A stretch of DNA of 64,000 nt from Leucobacter aridicollis (GTDB lineage Bacteria > Actinomycetota > Actinomycetes > Actinomycetales > Microbacteriaceae), in the NCBI RefSeq assembly GCF_024399335.1, contig NZ_CP075339.1, positions 372,001 to 436,000 on the forward strand, read 5' to 3'. How positions within the stretch are numbered: position 1 is the first letter of the stretch; the number at the start of each line of letters is the position of its first letter. Positions 27,068 through 35,190 of this stretch are shown here, piece by piece. The notes under the pieces were generated by a model. That model was given only the letters and a program-made list of their open reading frames with translations, was not told the origin of the DNA and searched no databases. A program made the translations under genes and the position numbers.

Positions 27068-28177
27068 ATGAAAACACCAGCAGCGGCCGTGCTCAACGCA
27101 GGCGAGGAGTGGACGGTTACCGAGATCGATCTCGCAGAACCGCAGGCGGGGGAGGTGCTCGTCGAGTTTACTCATGCGGGCCTGTGCTTTTCAGACGAGC
27201 ATCTCAGGCACGGCGGGCTCGGTGAGCTCCCTGCAGTCGGCGGACACGAGGGGGCTGGAATCGTGCGTGCACTCGGCCCGGGCGTCACGAGTCTGGCTGT
27301 CGGAGATCATGTTGCAGCCGCGTTTGTGCCCACATGTGGTCAATGCGACTGGTGCGTCACCGGCCACTCGAACCTCTGCACACAATCCGCAAATGCTCCC
27401 GGCGCGGCAGACCGGAGTCTGTACCGCTTCTCAACGGGAGGTGAAGCGATTGCGGCCAATTGTGGGCTCGGCACGTTTGCACAGTTCTCTGTCGTCTCAG
27501 AACGCTCACTTATTGCAGTCGATCCTTCGATCCCGCTATCCGTTGTCGCGGTCGCGAGTTGCGGGGTGCTGACCGGATGGGGCGCCGCAGTGCATGCCGC
27601 AGAGGTCTCTGTTGGCGACGTCGTAATCGTGCTCGGTGGCGGTGGGGTTGGGGTGAACGCCGTGCAGGGAGCCCGTCTGTCTGGTGCGCGAGAAGTCATC
27701 ATGGTGGATACGAACCCGGCGAAGCTCGAAACTGCCACGCTTTTTGGTGCGAGTCGGACCTTCCAGTCGATGGATGACGCAGCTGAGTACGCTCGCGAGA
27801 TCAACGGCGTCGTTGGAGGCGCGGACGCCGTGATTGTTTGCACTGGAAACACGGTCGAACCAATCGTGACGGCCGCCTACGGTGCTCTCGGAACCCGCGG
27901 GCGACTCGTGCTCGCAGGTATGTCGCAGGACGTTATGGAGAAGAATGTGCAACTGCCAGGAACACAGATCATCTTCAGAGAGCAGACGATCCGCGGAACG
28001 ATCTATGGCTCGTGCAACCCGCGGCGAGATGTACCGTTGCTGCTTGACCTCTACAAGCGGGGGCTTTTGAAACTCGATGAGCTTGTCTCGCGGGAGTACT
28101 CGCTGTCGGATATCAATGAGGGTTTCGAGGATCTTCGAAAGGGTCGGAACCTGAGAGGAGTAGTCGCACATGGTTAG
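27068..28177 (+). CDS. Zinc-dependent alcohol dehydrogenase, MDR superfamily
   Basis: A 369-residue medium-chain dehydrogenase. Catalytic zinc ligands lie in GLCFSDEH and GGHEGAGIV; the structural zinc motif is CGQCDWCVTGHSNLC. The Rossmann loop is VVIVLGGGGVGVNAVQGA, followed by an Asp (MVDTNP) that points to NAD over NADP. Length and motif style resemble the NDMA-dependent alcohol dehydrogenases that use tightly bound NAD and are linked to mycofactocin in other actinobacteria; this is a resemblance only. It could interconvert malonic semialdehyde and 3-hydroxypropionate. It overlaps the next gene by 8 bp. Confidence 0.87.
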   Translation: MKTPAAAVLNAGEEWTVTEIDLAEPQAGEVLVEFTHAGLCFSDEHLRHGGLGELPAVGGHEGAGIVRALGPGVTSLAVGDHVAAAFVPTCGQCDWCVTGHSNLCTQSANAPGAADRSLYRFSTGGEAIAANCGLGTFAQFSVVSERSLIAVDPSIPLSVVAVASCGVLTGWGAAVHAAEVSVGDVVIVLGGGGVGVNAVQGARLSGAREVIMVDTNPAKLETATLFGASRTFQSMDDAAEYAREINGVVGGADAVIVCTGNTVEPIVTAAYGALGTRGRLVLAGMSQDVMEKNVQLPGTQIIFREQTIRGTIYGSCNPRRDVPLLLDLYKRGLLKLDELVSREYSLSDINEGFEDLRKGRNLRGVVAHG

Positions 28178-29459
28178 TGCAACGTTGTCGGCCGCCGCTG
28201 TGGACGAGGCTCGAACGGGCCCCCACGAAGCGGCGCTCCGCACACTGCGACAGGCTACTGAACACCTCGGACTGAGTGATGTGGTGCGGCAAGCGTATGC
28301 TCATTGCAAACGAGAGGTCGCCGTGTCGTTCCCGGTGCGTATGGACGACGGCAGCAGCCGTATCGTTACGGGCTACCGAGTGCATCACAATACCGCGCTT
28401 GGCCCGGCAAAGGGCGGTATTAGGTTCTCCCAGAACGTCGACATTGATGAGGTCCGGGCGCTCTCCATGTGGATGACCTGGAAGTGCGCGTTGCTCGGAA
28501 TTCCATACGGCGGAGCAAAGGGCGGGCTTGCGATCAACCCCCGCGATTTCAGCAAAGCAGAGCTGGAGCGTGTGACACGTCGTTATACACGCGAGCTTGC
28601 GGATGTCTTTGGGCCGGACAAAGACATCCCCGCGCCCGACATCGGCACAGATCAACAGGTCATGGCTTGGATCCTTGACGAGTATTCGGTGGTCGCAGGA
28701 CATCTTGCTCACGGTGTTGTTACCGGGAAGCCGCTCGAGCTTGGCGGGTCGCTAGGCCGAGCACTCGCCACCTCGCGTGGCGTGACTGAGATCGCCTTGG
28801 CTGCGGTCCGCGAAGAGATCGGCGAACCGACTGGGGCGACCGCGATCGTGCAGGGGTTTGGCAAGGTCGGAGAGGGAGTTGCGCAGCTCCTCCACGAGGC
28901 AGGAGTGCGGGTCGTTGCGGTGAGCGATGAGTTTGGAGCGCTGAGCAATGTGGACGGCCTCGACATTCCCGCACTGCAGCTTCACGTTGTAGAACATGGT
29001 CGCCTCGAGGGCTTCGCTGGTGCGATAGCCCGAGAGCGGGACTCGGTCTTGTTTGATGAGGCAGACCTGCTCGTTCCCGCTGCGGTCGAGGGCGTGTTAC
29101 ACGAGGGCAACGCTCACCTTGTTCGGGCGCGCATAGTTGTGGAAGGCGCGAATGGGCCAACCACGCCAGAGGGAGACCGACTCCTCGGCGAACGAGGGAT
29201 TATCGTTGTCCCCGATATCCTCGCCAATGCAGGCGGTGTTGTGGTGTCGTACTTCGAATGGGCACAAGCCAACCAGGGATACCGTTGGAGTGAGCAGGTT
29301 GTCGAGGAACGTCTTCAGCAGCGAATGCTTTCTGCCTGGAATCGGGTGAAAGCATTCGCCGACAACGAAGATCTAGATCTTCGCGCGGCTGCGACAGTGC
29401 TTGCTGTCTCTGAAGTGCACCGAGCCCAACAGCTGCGCGAAGAACTTGTCGCCGGCTAG
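28170..29459 (+). CDS. Glu/Leu/Phe/Val-type amino acid dehydrogenase (glutamate dehydrogenase-like)
   Basis: A 429-residue enzyme of the hexameric glutamate dehydrogenase family. Catalytic features are GPAKGGIRF, WKCALLGIPYGGAKGG (catalytic Lys) and IPAPDIGTD (catalytic Asp); the NAD(P) loop is IVQGFGKVGEG. The C-terminal VPDILANAGGVVVSYFEW is also standard. It would interconvert glutamate and 2-oxoglutarate plus ammonium, handling nitrogen released by the pathway and keeping amino acceptors available. It overlaps the dehydrogenase gene upstream by 8 bp, implying translational coupling. Confidence 0.9.
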   Translation: MVSATLSAAAVDEARTGPHEAALRTLRQATEHLGLSDVVRQAYAHCKREVAVSFPVRMDDGSSRIVTGYRVHHNTALGPAKGGIRFSQNVDIDEVRALSMWMTWKCALLGIPYGGAKGGLAINPRDFSKAELERVTRRYTRELADVFGPDKDIPAPDIGTDQQVMAWILDEYSVVAGHLAHGVVTGKPLELGGSLGRALATSRGVTEIALAAVREEIGEPTGATAIVQGFGKVGEGVAQLLHEAGVRVVAVSDEFGALSNVDGLDIPALQLHVVEHGRLEGFAGAIARERDSVLFDEADLLVPAAVEGVLHEGNAHLVRARIVVEGANGPTTPEGDRLLGERGIIVVPDILANAGGVVVSYFEWAQANQGYRWSEQVVEERLQQRMLSAWNRVKAFADNEDLDLRAAATVLAVSEVHRAQQLREELVAG

Positions 29460-29517
29460 CAACTGACAGATTTGGGTGGCAACAGAGACCGTTCGCCACC
29501 AGAACACGGAGAAAACA

Positions 29518-30966
29518 ATGGAACGGAATGAACTCTATGTTGGAGGGTCGTGGGTCACGCCAAGCACTTCCAGCCGCGGGGAGAACTTCGACTCGAACAC
29601 AGAGGAACACCTAGGGAGCTACGCTCTGGCGGGCCCAGAAGAGGTCGATCGTGCGGTGGCAGCAGCGCGCGCTACGCTCAACGACCGCAATGGCTGGGCG
29701 GGGTACTCGCCCCAGCAGCGAGCCGCCGTAATGCGTCGGTTCGCCGACGCGATTGAGCGACAACGGGACGCGATTGGCGGTCTCATCTCCCGAGAGGTCG
29801 GAACTCCATTCGAGCGTTCGCGGTTCAGCAATGCCGACACTGCTTCGTCGCTTCTGCGGTTCTACGCCGACATCATCGGGTCAACTGAGCTGGAGGATTT
29901 GCGGCCTGCCGGCCGGGGGCATTCGCTTGTGCGCCGCGAGGCCATCGGTGTCGTCGGGATGATCGCGCCCTGGAATTTTCCGCTCAGCACGTTGTTCTTC
30001 AAGCTTGCTCCTGCGCTCGCCGCTGGATGCACCGCCGTGATCAAGCCAGCATCGCTCACCGCGCTGAACTCGTTTCTGATTGCTGATGCGGCGGCCGAAG
30101 CGGGTATTCCCGCTGGCGTGATCAACATCCTGCCGTGTGACCGTGCGACGGGTGACCACCTCATCGGACATCCCGGGATCGACAAGATCGCGTTCACTGG
30201 CTCGACGCCTGTCGGTCGCAAGATTGGGCGTATGTGTGGCGAGAACCTGAAGCCAGTCACGCTCGAACTTGGTGGAAAATCGGCAGCGCTGCTGCTCGAG
30301 GACGCTTCCATCGACACGCTCATTTCCGAGTTGCACGACTTGAGCTTCTCGAACAACGGACAGGCCTGCACGAATAACTCACGCCTTATCGTGCCCGATG
30401 TGCTGTACGACGATGTCGTCGATGCCGTTGCGGCCGAGGTAGACCGATGGAAGGTAGGGAACTCGTTTGACCCGGAGACAGTCATTGGGCCGGTCGTGAG
30501 CGCAGGGCATCGCGAATCCATTGAACGCTACTACCGGATCGCGCGCGAGGAAGGTGGACGGGCTGTTGCGGGCGGGAACGCCGTGACCGGCAGGGGGTTC
30601 TTCGTCGAGCCGACCGTGTTCGCAGATGTAACACCCGACATGACGATCTTCCGCGAAGAGGTGTTCGGCCCGGCTGTATCGATCACGCGCTACAGCGGGG
30701 ACCTCGAGGAGGGAATCGATCTCGCCAACGACTCGGAGTACGGGCTGTCGGGCGCCGTCTACACCGCCGACGAGACCCTAGGCATCGAAACCGCGCGGCG
30801 CATTGAGACTGGGACCGTTGCGTACAACATGTCGAACTTCGACATCGGTGCACCGTTCGGGGGTAGGAAGAACTCAGGGGTGGGCTTCGAGCTCGGTGCG
30901 GAAGCAATCATCCCGTACCTGCACTACAAGACGATCTTCACGCCGCAGGTTCCCGCGGGGTTCTGA
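29518..30966 (+). CDS. NAD(P)-dependent aldehyde dehydrogenase
   Basis: A 482-residue aldehyde dehydrogenase. Motifs in order are GMIAPWNFPLS, NAD-binding FTGSTPVGRKIG, the general base Glu in LELGGKSAALL, the nucleophile Cys in NNGQACTNNSRL and EEVFGPAVSITRY. Start ATG 29518 follows CGGAGAAAAC. The general type matches semialdehyde dehydrogenases; oxidation of malonic semialdehyde from the aminotransferase is the inferred role. The CoA-acylating methylmalonate-semialdehyde subtype is not evident. Confidence 0.88.
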   Translation: MERNELYVGGSWVTPSTSSRGENFDSNTEEHLGSYALAGPEEVDRAVAAARATLNDRNGWAGYSPQQRAAVMRRFADAIERQRDAIGGLISREVGTPFERSRFSNADTASSLLRFYADIIGSTELEDLRPAGRGHSLVRREAIGVVGMIAPWNFPLSTLFFKLAPALAAGCTAVIKPASLTALNSFLIADAAAEAGIPAGVINILPCDRATGDHLIGHPGIDKIAFTGSTPVGRKIGRMCGENLKPVTLELGGKSAALLLEDASIDTLISELHDLSFSNNGQACTNNSRLIVPDVLYDDVVDAVAAEVDRWKVGNSFDPETVIGPVVSAGHRESIERYYRIAREEGGRAVAGGNAVTGRGFFVEPTVFADVTPDMTIFREEVFGPAVSITRYSGDLEEGIDLANDSEYGLSGAVYTADETLGIETARRIETGTVAYNMSNFDIGAPFGGRKNSGVGFELGAEAIIPYLHYKTIFTPQVPAGF

Positions 30967-30976
30967 TCGTCCGCGC

Positions 30977-31002
30977 GGGGAGCCGGAACCCCCGGGCTCC
31001 CC
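30977..31002. terminator. Hairpin between the aldehyde dehydrogenase gene and cofE
   Basis: Arms 30977-30984 (GGGGAGCC) and 30995-31002 pair over 8 bp with a 10-nt loop. No T-run. It is a likely partial terminator that separates the catabolic genes from the cofactor genes. Confidence 0.5.
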
Positions 31003-31042
31003 TCGATCACCACAACTCACGTATCGCAAAGGAGCGAGGCGC

Positions 31043-31843
31043 ATGCAACGAACACCTGGGTTAGAGATTATTCCGCTCATTGGCCTGCCCGAATTCACGC
31101 CGGACCACTCACTCGCGACGGAGATTGTTCGTTCGCTCGTTGGAATTGCGGTCGATGACGGTGACGTGCTTGCTGTCACAAGCAAGGTTGTCTCAAAGGT
31201 TGAGGACTGTTTCATCCCTGCCTCGGAACGCGCCAAACTCATCGAACGAGATACGGTCCGCGTTGTCGCGCGTATGCGCGGTCCCAACGCGTCTGCAATC
31301 GTCGAGAACCGCCTCGGGGTGGTCGCCGCAGCCGCGGGCGTGGACGCAAGTAACGTTGCTGGAGACTGGGTGCTCGCGCTCCCCGAGGATCCTGATGCGT
31401 CTGCTCGAAGGCTCGCGAACGAACTAAGAGATGCACTCGGCATTGATCTTGGGATCGTGATCACGGACACTGTCGGTCGGCCGTGGCGCTACGGGCAAAC
31501 TGACATTGCGATCGGAAGTGCGAATGTTGCCCTCTACGCAGACGAGCGGGGAGGCGTGGACACCGCAGGGAAACCGCTTACGGTCACACAACGCTGCGTC
31601 GCTGATGAGATCGCAGCTGCTTCAGACCTCGTGAAAGGAAAGACAGCCGGAATCCCCGTAGCCCTCGTGCGGGGGTTGGGCGAGTATGTTGTTCCTGGGA
31701 CTGATCAGCGCGCCCGGCATATCAACCGAGACCTCGAGTTGGATCTTTTCTCCCTCGGAACGCAAGAGGCTTTCGAAGAAGGGTACCGGTCCGCACTCGC
31801 CGCAGTTGCGGCGGGCAAGGTGCTGGACCCTCGGGCGGAGTAG
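31043..31843 (+). CDS. cofE: Coenzyme F420-0:L-glutamate ligase, single-domain form
   Basis: A 266-residue CofE. It adds gamma-linked glutamates to F420-0 using GTP. Hallmarks are IIPLIGLPEFTPDHSLA, DGDVLAVTSKVVSKVED, IVITDTVGRPWRYGQTDIAI and GLGEYVVPGTDQRARH. ATG 31043 follows AAAGGAG; a much longer open frame upstream overlaps the aldehyde dehydrogenase gene and is not real. Mycobacterial FbiB carries an additional C-terminal FMN domain that reduces dehydro-F420-0; that domain is missing here. cofC follows after 4 bp. Confidence 0.93.
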   Translation: MQRTPGLEIIPLIGLPEFTPDHSLATEIVRSLVGIAVDDGDVLAVTSKVVSKVEDCFIPASERAKLIERDTVRVVARMRGPNASAIVENRLGVVAAAAGVDASNVAGDWVLALPEDPDASARRLANELRDALGIDLGIVITDTVGRPWRYGQTDIAIGSANVALYADERGGVDTAGKPLTVTQRCVADEIAAASDLVKGKTAGIPVALVRGLGEYVVPGTDQRARHINRDLELDLFSLGTQEAFEEGYRSALAAVAAGKVLDPRAE

Positions 31844-31847
31844 GCCG

Positions 31848-32480
31848 ATGGACGCTGCGACTGGGTGGACCGCTATCGTTCCTGTTCGCGGGTTTGGCAC
31901 TGCGAAATCACGGTTGCGACCCGACCTGCCCGCTTCAACTGTGTCGGATATTGCGCGGCGTCTTGCCCAGGGATGCGTGAGAACCTTGAAACGTACGGCG
32001 CAAGTCGACGAGGTTATCGTCGTGTCTGACGTTGCAGTTCAGGAGCACTTTCCAGATGCTCAAGTGACCTTCCTTGTGCAGCAGGTTGGGGGCGGGCTCA
32101 ACGGGGCCGTCCGCGAGGGGCTCGCGCTAGCTGCCAGGCGCAGTCCCCGTGCCCCACGTCTGGTGATCCATGCTGACCTTCCCGGGATCAACCCTCAGGC
32201 CGTGGACTCGCTCCTTGCCGACCTGCCAACCGGGGGCAAAGACGTTTACATTCCGGATCGTGCTGGCACAGGAACGACTGCTCTTGCTTTGCGCGCAGGC
32301 AGCCGACGCCCGGTTGGGTTTGGGGTGGGCTCTGCCGCGCGCCACTTGGCCCTCGGGTACGCACCGGTCAGGCTGCCGGCTGACAGCGTGCTGCGCAATG
32401 ACCTCGACACGCTCGAGAGCTTGCGGGCACTTCGGTGGGGGTCAACCATCGACCTTTTCTCCGAGAATCCCGCGGCCTGA
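31848..32480 (+). CDS. cofC: 2-phospho-L-lactate (or PEP) guanylyltransferase
   Basis: A 210-residue nucleotidyltransferase of the CofC/FbiD family. The N-terminus WTAIVPVRGFGTAKSRLR is the GTP-binding loop; IHADLPGINP and DRAGTGTTALALR are family landmarks. It activates 2-phospholactate or phosphoenolpyruvate with GTP to make the donor used by CofD. The start is ATG 31848, 4 bp after cofE. Substrate choice cannot be read from the sequence alone. With cofD and cofE it completes the pathway from Fo to F420; an Fo synthase gene is not in the window. Confidence 0.92.
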   Translation: MDAATGWTAIVPVRGFGTAKSRLRPDLPASTVSDIARRLAQGCVRTLKRTAQVDEVIVVSDVAVQEHFPDAQVTFLVQQVGGGLNGAVREGLALAARRSPRAPRLVIHADLPGINPQAVDSLLADLPTGGKDVYIPDRAGTGTTALALRAGSRRPVGFGVGSAARHLALGYAPVRLPADSVLRNDLDTLESLRALRWGSTIDLFSENPAA

Positions 32481-32578
32481 GCGCAAGAATCGAACCCCGT
32501 TCGGCGCACAAAGCTGTGTGATCGAAATGTGATGAGATTCGTAGCTGCGGATTCCGGAGCCGTCGGCTACCATAAATA

Positions 32579-32591
32579 GAACCAATGGTTC
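32579..32591. promoter_or_regulatory. Probable IclR operator, GAACC-AAT-GGTTC
   Basis: A perfect 5+3+5 palindrome 18 bp upstream of the ABC permease start, just downstream of an AT-rich CATAAATAG that may be the -10 box. The flanking GGTTCACTTTT is shared with the other island sites. It marks a second promoter in the plus-strand cluster. Confidence 0.65.
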
Positions 32592-32609
32592 ACTTTTGAA
32601 AGGGATGCA

Positions 32610-33548
32610 ATGGCGCAGACCACATTGGCTCGGCCTTTAGCCAGTCAAAATAAGGAATTTAGGGATAAGCCGCGAGGGCCTTCCCGTCAAGGTATTCAAG
32701 CGGTCTATCGATTCATAATCACCGTTCTCGTTGCGATCCTGTCAGTTGTGCTGCTATGGGAAGGGTATAAGGCTCTTGGAACGCTCACCGGAGACAAGGT
32801 TCCGTTCACGCAGATTCCGCTGCCAATCTCAAGCTCTGACTACGCCATGCCCCATGTCGGAGTCATTCTTGGGGCGCTGGCTGAGCCCACAAGCGGAGGG
32901 GGCGGACAGACGCTCTTTGGGTATCTACTTACCCAGCTCTCTGTCACTCTCCGCGAGGCCGGAATTGGGCTCGTCATAGGCGCGTTTATCGGCTGTGTCC
33001 TGGCAGTTGCTCTTCGCGAGGTCGTTGTTCTGAGCCGCGGGCTGCTTCCGTGGCTCGTAATGTCACAAACCATCCCGCTTGTCGCATTGGCACCGATCAT
33101 TGTTGTCTGGGCGGGTGCTGCTGGGCTCCCGAGCTGGGTCGCCGTCACCATCATTGCCGCGTACCTCTCGTTCTTTCCCGTTGTGATCAATATGCTTACT
33201 GGGCTGAACAGCCCTGACCCTGTGCAAGTGGAATTGATGCAGAGCGTCTCGGCCTCGCGCTGGCAGATCTTGTGGTGGCTGCGTTTCCCCTCCGCAGTGC
33301 CAAGCCTGTTCACTGGTTTGCGGCTGGCTGCGACTGCGTCGGTGATTGGTGCAATCGTTGGTGAGCTGTCCGCGGGAACGGGGCTGGGGATTGGCCGGGC
33401 CATCCTTACAGCCGCGTATTACTACAGCAACTCTCCGGAGACACTTTTCGCCGCGGTACTCGTGGCCTCTCTCGGCGGGGTTGTCTTCGTGCAAATCATT
33501 ACTCTCGTAGAACTCTTCGTACTGAGAAAGAGGAACGTCAATGGCTAA
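32610..33548 (+). CDS. Thi5/NMT1-type ABC transporter permease 1
   Basis: A 312-residue permease of the SsuC/TauC/ThiX class with an N-terminal cytoplasmic tail of about 30 residues and about six membrane spans. The ATPase-contact loop reads ELMQSVSASRWQILWWLRFP, and the last part LSAGTGLGIGRAILTAAYYY is typical. GAAAGGGA precedes ATG 32610. It overlaps the ATPase gene by 8 bp. It forms a heterodimer with the second permease at 34329. Confidence 0.9.
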   Translation: MAQTTLARPLASQNKEFRDKPRGPSRQGIQAVYRFIITVLVAILSVVLLWEGYKALGTLTGDKVPFTQIPLPISSSDYAMPHVGVILGALAEPTSGGGGQTLFGYLLTQLSVTLREAGIGLVIGAFIGCVLAVALREVVVLSRGLLPWLVMSQTIPLVALAPIIVVWAGAAGLPSWVAVTIIAAYLSFFPVVINMLTGLNSPDPVQVELMQSVSASRWQILWWLRFPSAVPSLFTGLRLAATASVIGAIVGELSAGTGLGIGRAILTAAYYYSNSPETLFAAVLVASLGGVVFVQIITLVELFVLRKRNVNG

Positions 33549-34329
33549 CGCAATTTCCATCACAAACGCCAGTAAGACCTTTCACGTGTCTGGCCAGGCA
33601 ATCCCGGCGCTCGCAGATATCAACCTTGATATCGAGGAGGGGGCCTTTGTCTCGCTACTCGGCCCTTCTGGATGCGGTAAGAGCACCCTGTTGAGGCTCA
33701 TTGGTGACCTGCTTGACCCTGACGAGGGAGCGGTTGGAATCTTTGGCAAGAGTGCAAAGACGAGCCGTCGTGACCGTGACTACGGCATGGTCTTTCAGCA
33801 GCCGGGACTCATGGACTGGCGCACCATCCAACAAAACGTAGAGCTCCCGCTGCAGGTTGCAGGCGTGAATGCGCAAAAGCGCGCGTCAAAGGCTCGTGAG
33901 CTGCTCGAGCTCGTGCGGTTGGACGGATTCGAAAACCACAGGCCACGTCAGCTCTCGGGCGGAATGCAGCAGCGAGCCGCAATCGCCCGTGCTCTTTCCT
34001 TCGAGCCCAAGATCTTGTTGATGGACGAGCCGCTGGGGGCCCTCGACGAGATGAACCGTGAGTATCTGCAGAGAGAATTGTTGCGAATCTGGCGTGAGAC
34101 TGGCACGACGATCGTGTTCGTTACGCACAGCGTTTCTGAGGCCACGTTCCTCTCCACCGAGGTAGTCGTGATGTCCCCACGCCCAGGGCGTATCGCAACG
34201 CGCATCCCCATTGACCTGCCGTACCCGCGGGTCGATGACACTCGTTCGAGCGAGGCGTTTCATGACGCCGAGACTCATGTTCGCGAGGCGCTGCATTCCG
34301 TACTCGAACCGACTGTGGCGGGTGTCTGA
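33541..34329 (+). CDS. Thi5/NMT1-type ABC transporter ATPase
   Basis: A 262-residue ATPase of the SsuB/TauB type: Walker A GPSGCGKST, Q-loop VFQQPGLMDWRT, signature LSGGMQQRAAIARAL, Walker B ILLMDEPLGALDEM and switch IVFVTHSVSEA. No extra regulatory domain is present. It is flanked by its two permease genes with overlaps on both sides (8 bp and TGATG), so the three subunits are made together. Confidence 0.93.
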   Translation: MANAISITNASKTFHVSGQAIPALADINLDIEEGAFVSLLGPSGCGKSTLLRLIGDLLDPDEGAVGIFGKSAKTSRRDRDYGMVFQQPGLMDWRTIQQNVELPLQVAGVNAQKRASKARELLELVRLDGFENHRPRQLSGGMQQRAAIARALSFEPKILLMDEPLGALDEMNREYLQRELLRIWRETGTTIVFVTHSVSEATFLSTEVVVMSPRPGRIATRIPIDLPYPRVDDTRSSEAFHDAETHVREALHSVLEPTVAGV

Positions 34330-35147
34330 TGACCGCAACACAGGCAATCGGGATCGGACGACAGCCGACGGTCCGGCTCGGGCAACTCCCCAAGCTCAAA
34401 GCCGCCGTACCCGCTCTCGTTGTTGGCCTTATCGTACTGGTGGGGTGGGAGTTGATCGTGCGAGGCGCAAACGTGCCAACGTACATTCTGCCGGCACCAT
34501 CAGGGATCGTTGCCCGGTTCTTCTCTGACTTCGGTGCGCTCGTGTCAGCAGCTCGTGTTACCACCGTGGGCGTCTTTGGTGGGATCCTGCTTGGGGCGAG
34601 CCTGGCGATTGTCGCTTCCCTCGTTGTGAGCCTGTTCGAACGATTCGCGAAGACGGCGCTTGTTCTCGTTGCGATACTCAGCTGCGCTCCCGTGGTTGCT
34701 CTCGCACCGATCTTTAACGCGTGGTTTGGGAGTACGAACATTTTCTCCAAGATTGCCGTTGCGGCGATCATGGTGTTCTTCCCAGTGATGGTGAACACAA
34801 CAAGAGGGCTGTTGGCGGTGAATCCGTTGCACCGGGAGCTCCTTGACTCTCTTGGCGCCTCGCGTCGCCAACTTCTGCTCTACGTTCGGATCCCTGGTGC
34901 GCTCCCGTCGCTCATCGACGGGCTCAAAGTCGGCGCGACGCTCTCGGTGATCGGCATCATTGTTGCCGAGTACTTTGGCGGCACAGCGAACGCTCTCGGT
35001 GTGATGATTGCGAACTCCGCAGCGCTCTCACAGTTCACTCTCACTTGGGCCGCTGTATTCGCAGCGAGCATTCTTGGCCTTGTCGCCTACGGAGTCGTTC
35101 TGCTCGTGGGCCGTGTGCTCGTGCCATGGCAGCAGACAGTTTTGTAA
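34329..35147 (+). CDS. Thi5/NMT1-type ABC transporter permease 2
   Basis: A 272-residue permease of the SsuC/TauC class. The contact loop is ELLDSLGASRRQLLLYVRIP and the C-terminal half includes IVAEYFGGTANALGVMI. Six spans are visible. Its ATG lies inside the stop of the ATPase gene (TGATG). It pairs with the permease encoded at 32610-33548. Confidence 0.9.
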   Translation: MTATQAIGIGRQPTVRLGQLPKLKAAVPALVVGLIVLVGWELIVRGANVPTYILPAPSGIVARFFSDFGALVSAARVTTVGVFGGILLGASLAIVASLVVSLFERFAKTALVLVAILSCAPVVALAPIFNAWFGSTNIFSKIAVAAIMVFFPVMVNTTRGLLAVNPLHRELLDSLGASRRQLLLYVRIPGALPSLIDGLKVGATLSVIGIIVAEYFGGTANALGVMIANSAALSQFTLTWAAVFAASILGLVAYGVVLLVGRVLVPWQQTVL

Positions 35148-35190
35148 ATACCTATACCGAAGTTCTGTACCTCAATTAAAGGAGACATCA

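Noticed and set aside
30803-31042. Long upstream extension of cofE
   Set aside because: It overlaps the end of the aldehyde dehydrogenase gene in another frame and has no family similarity; AAAGGAG marks ATG 31043.
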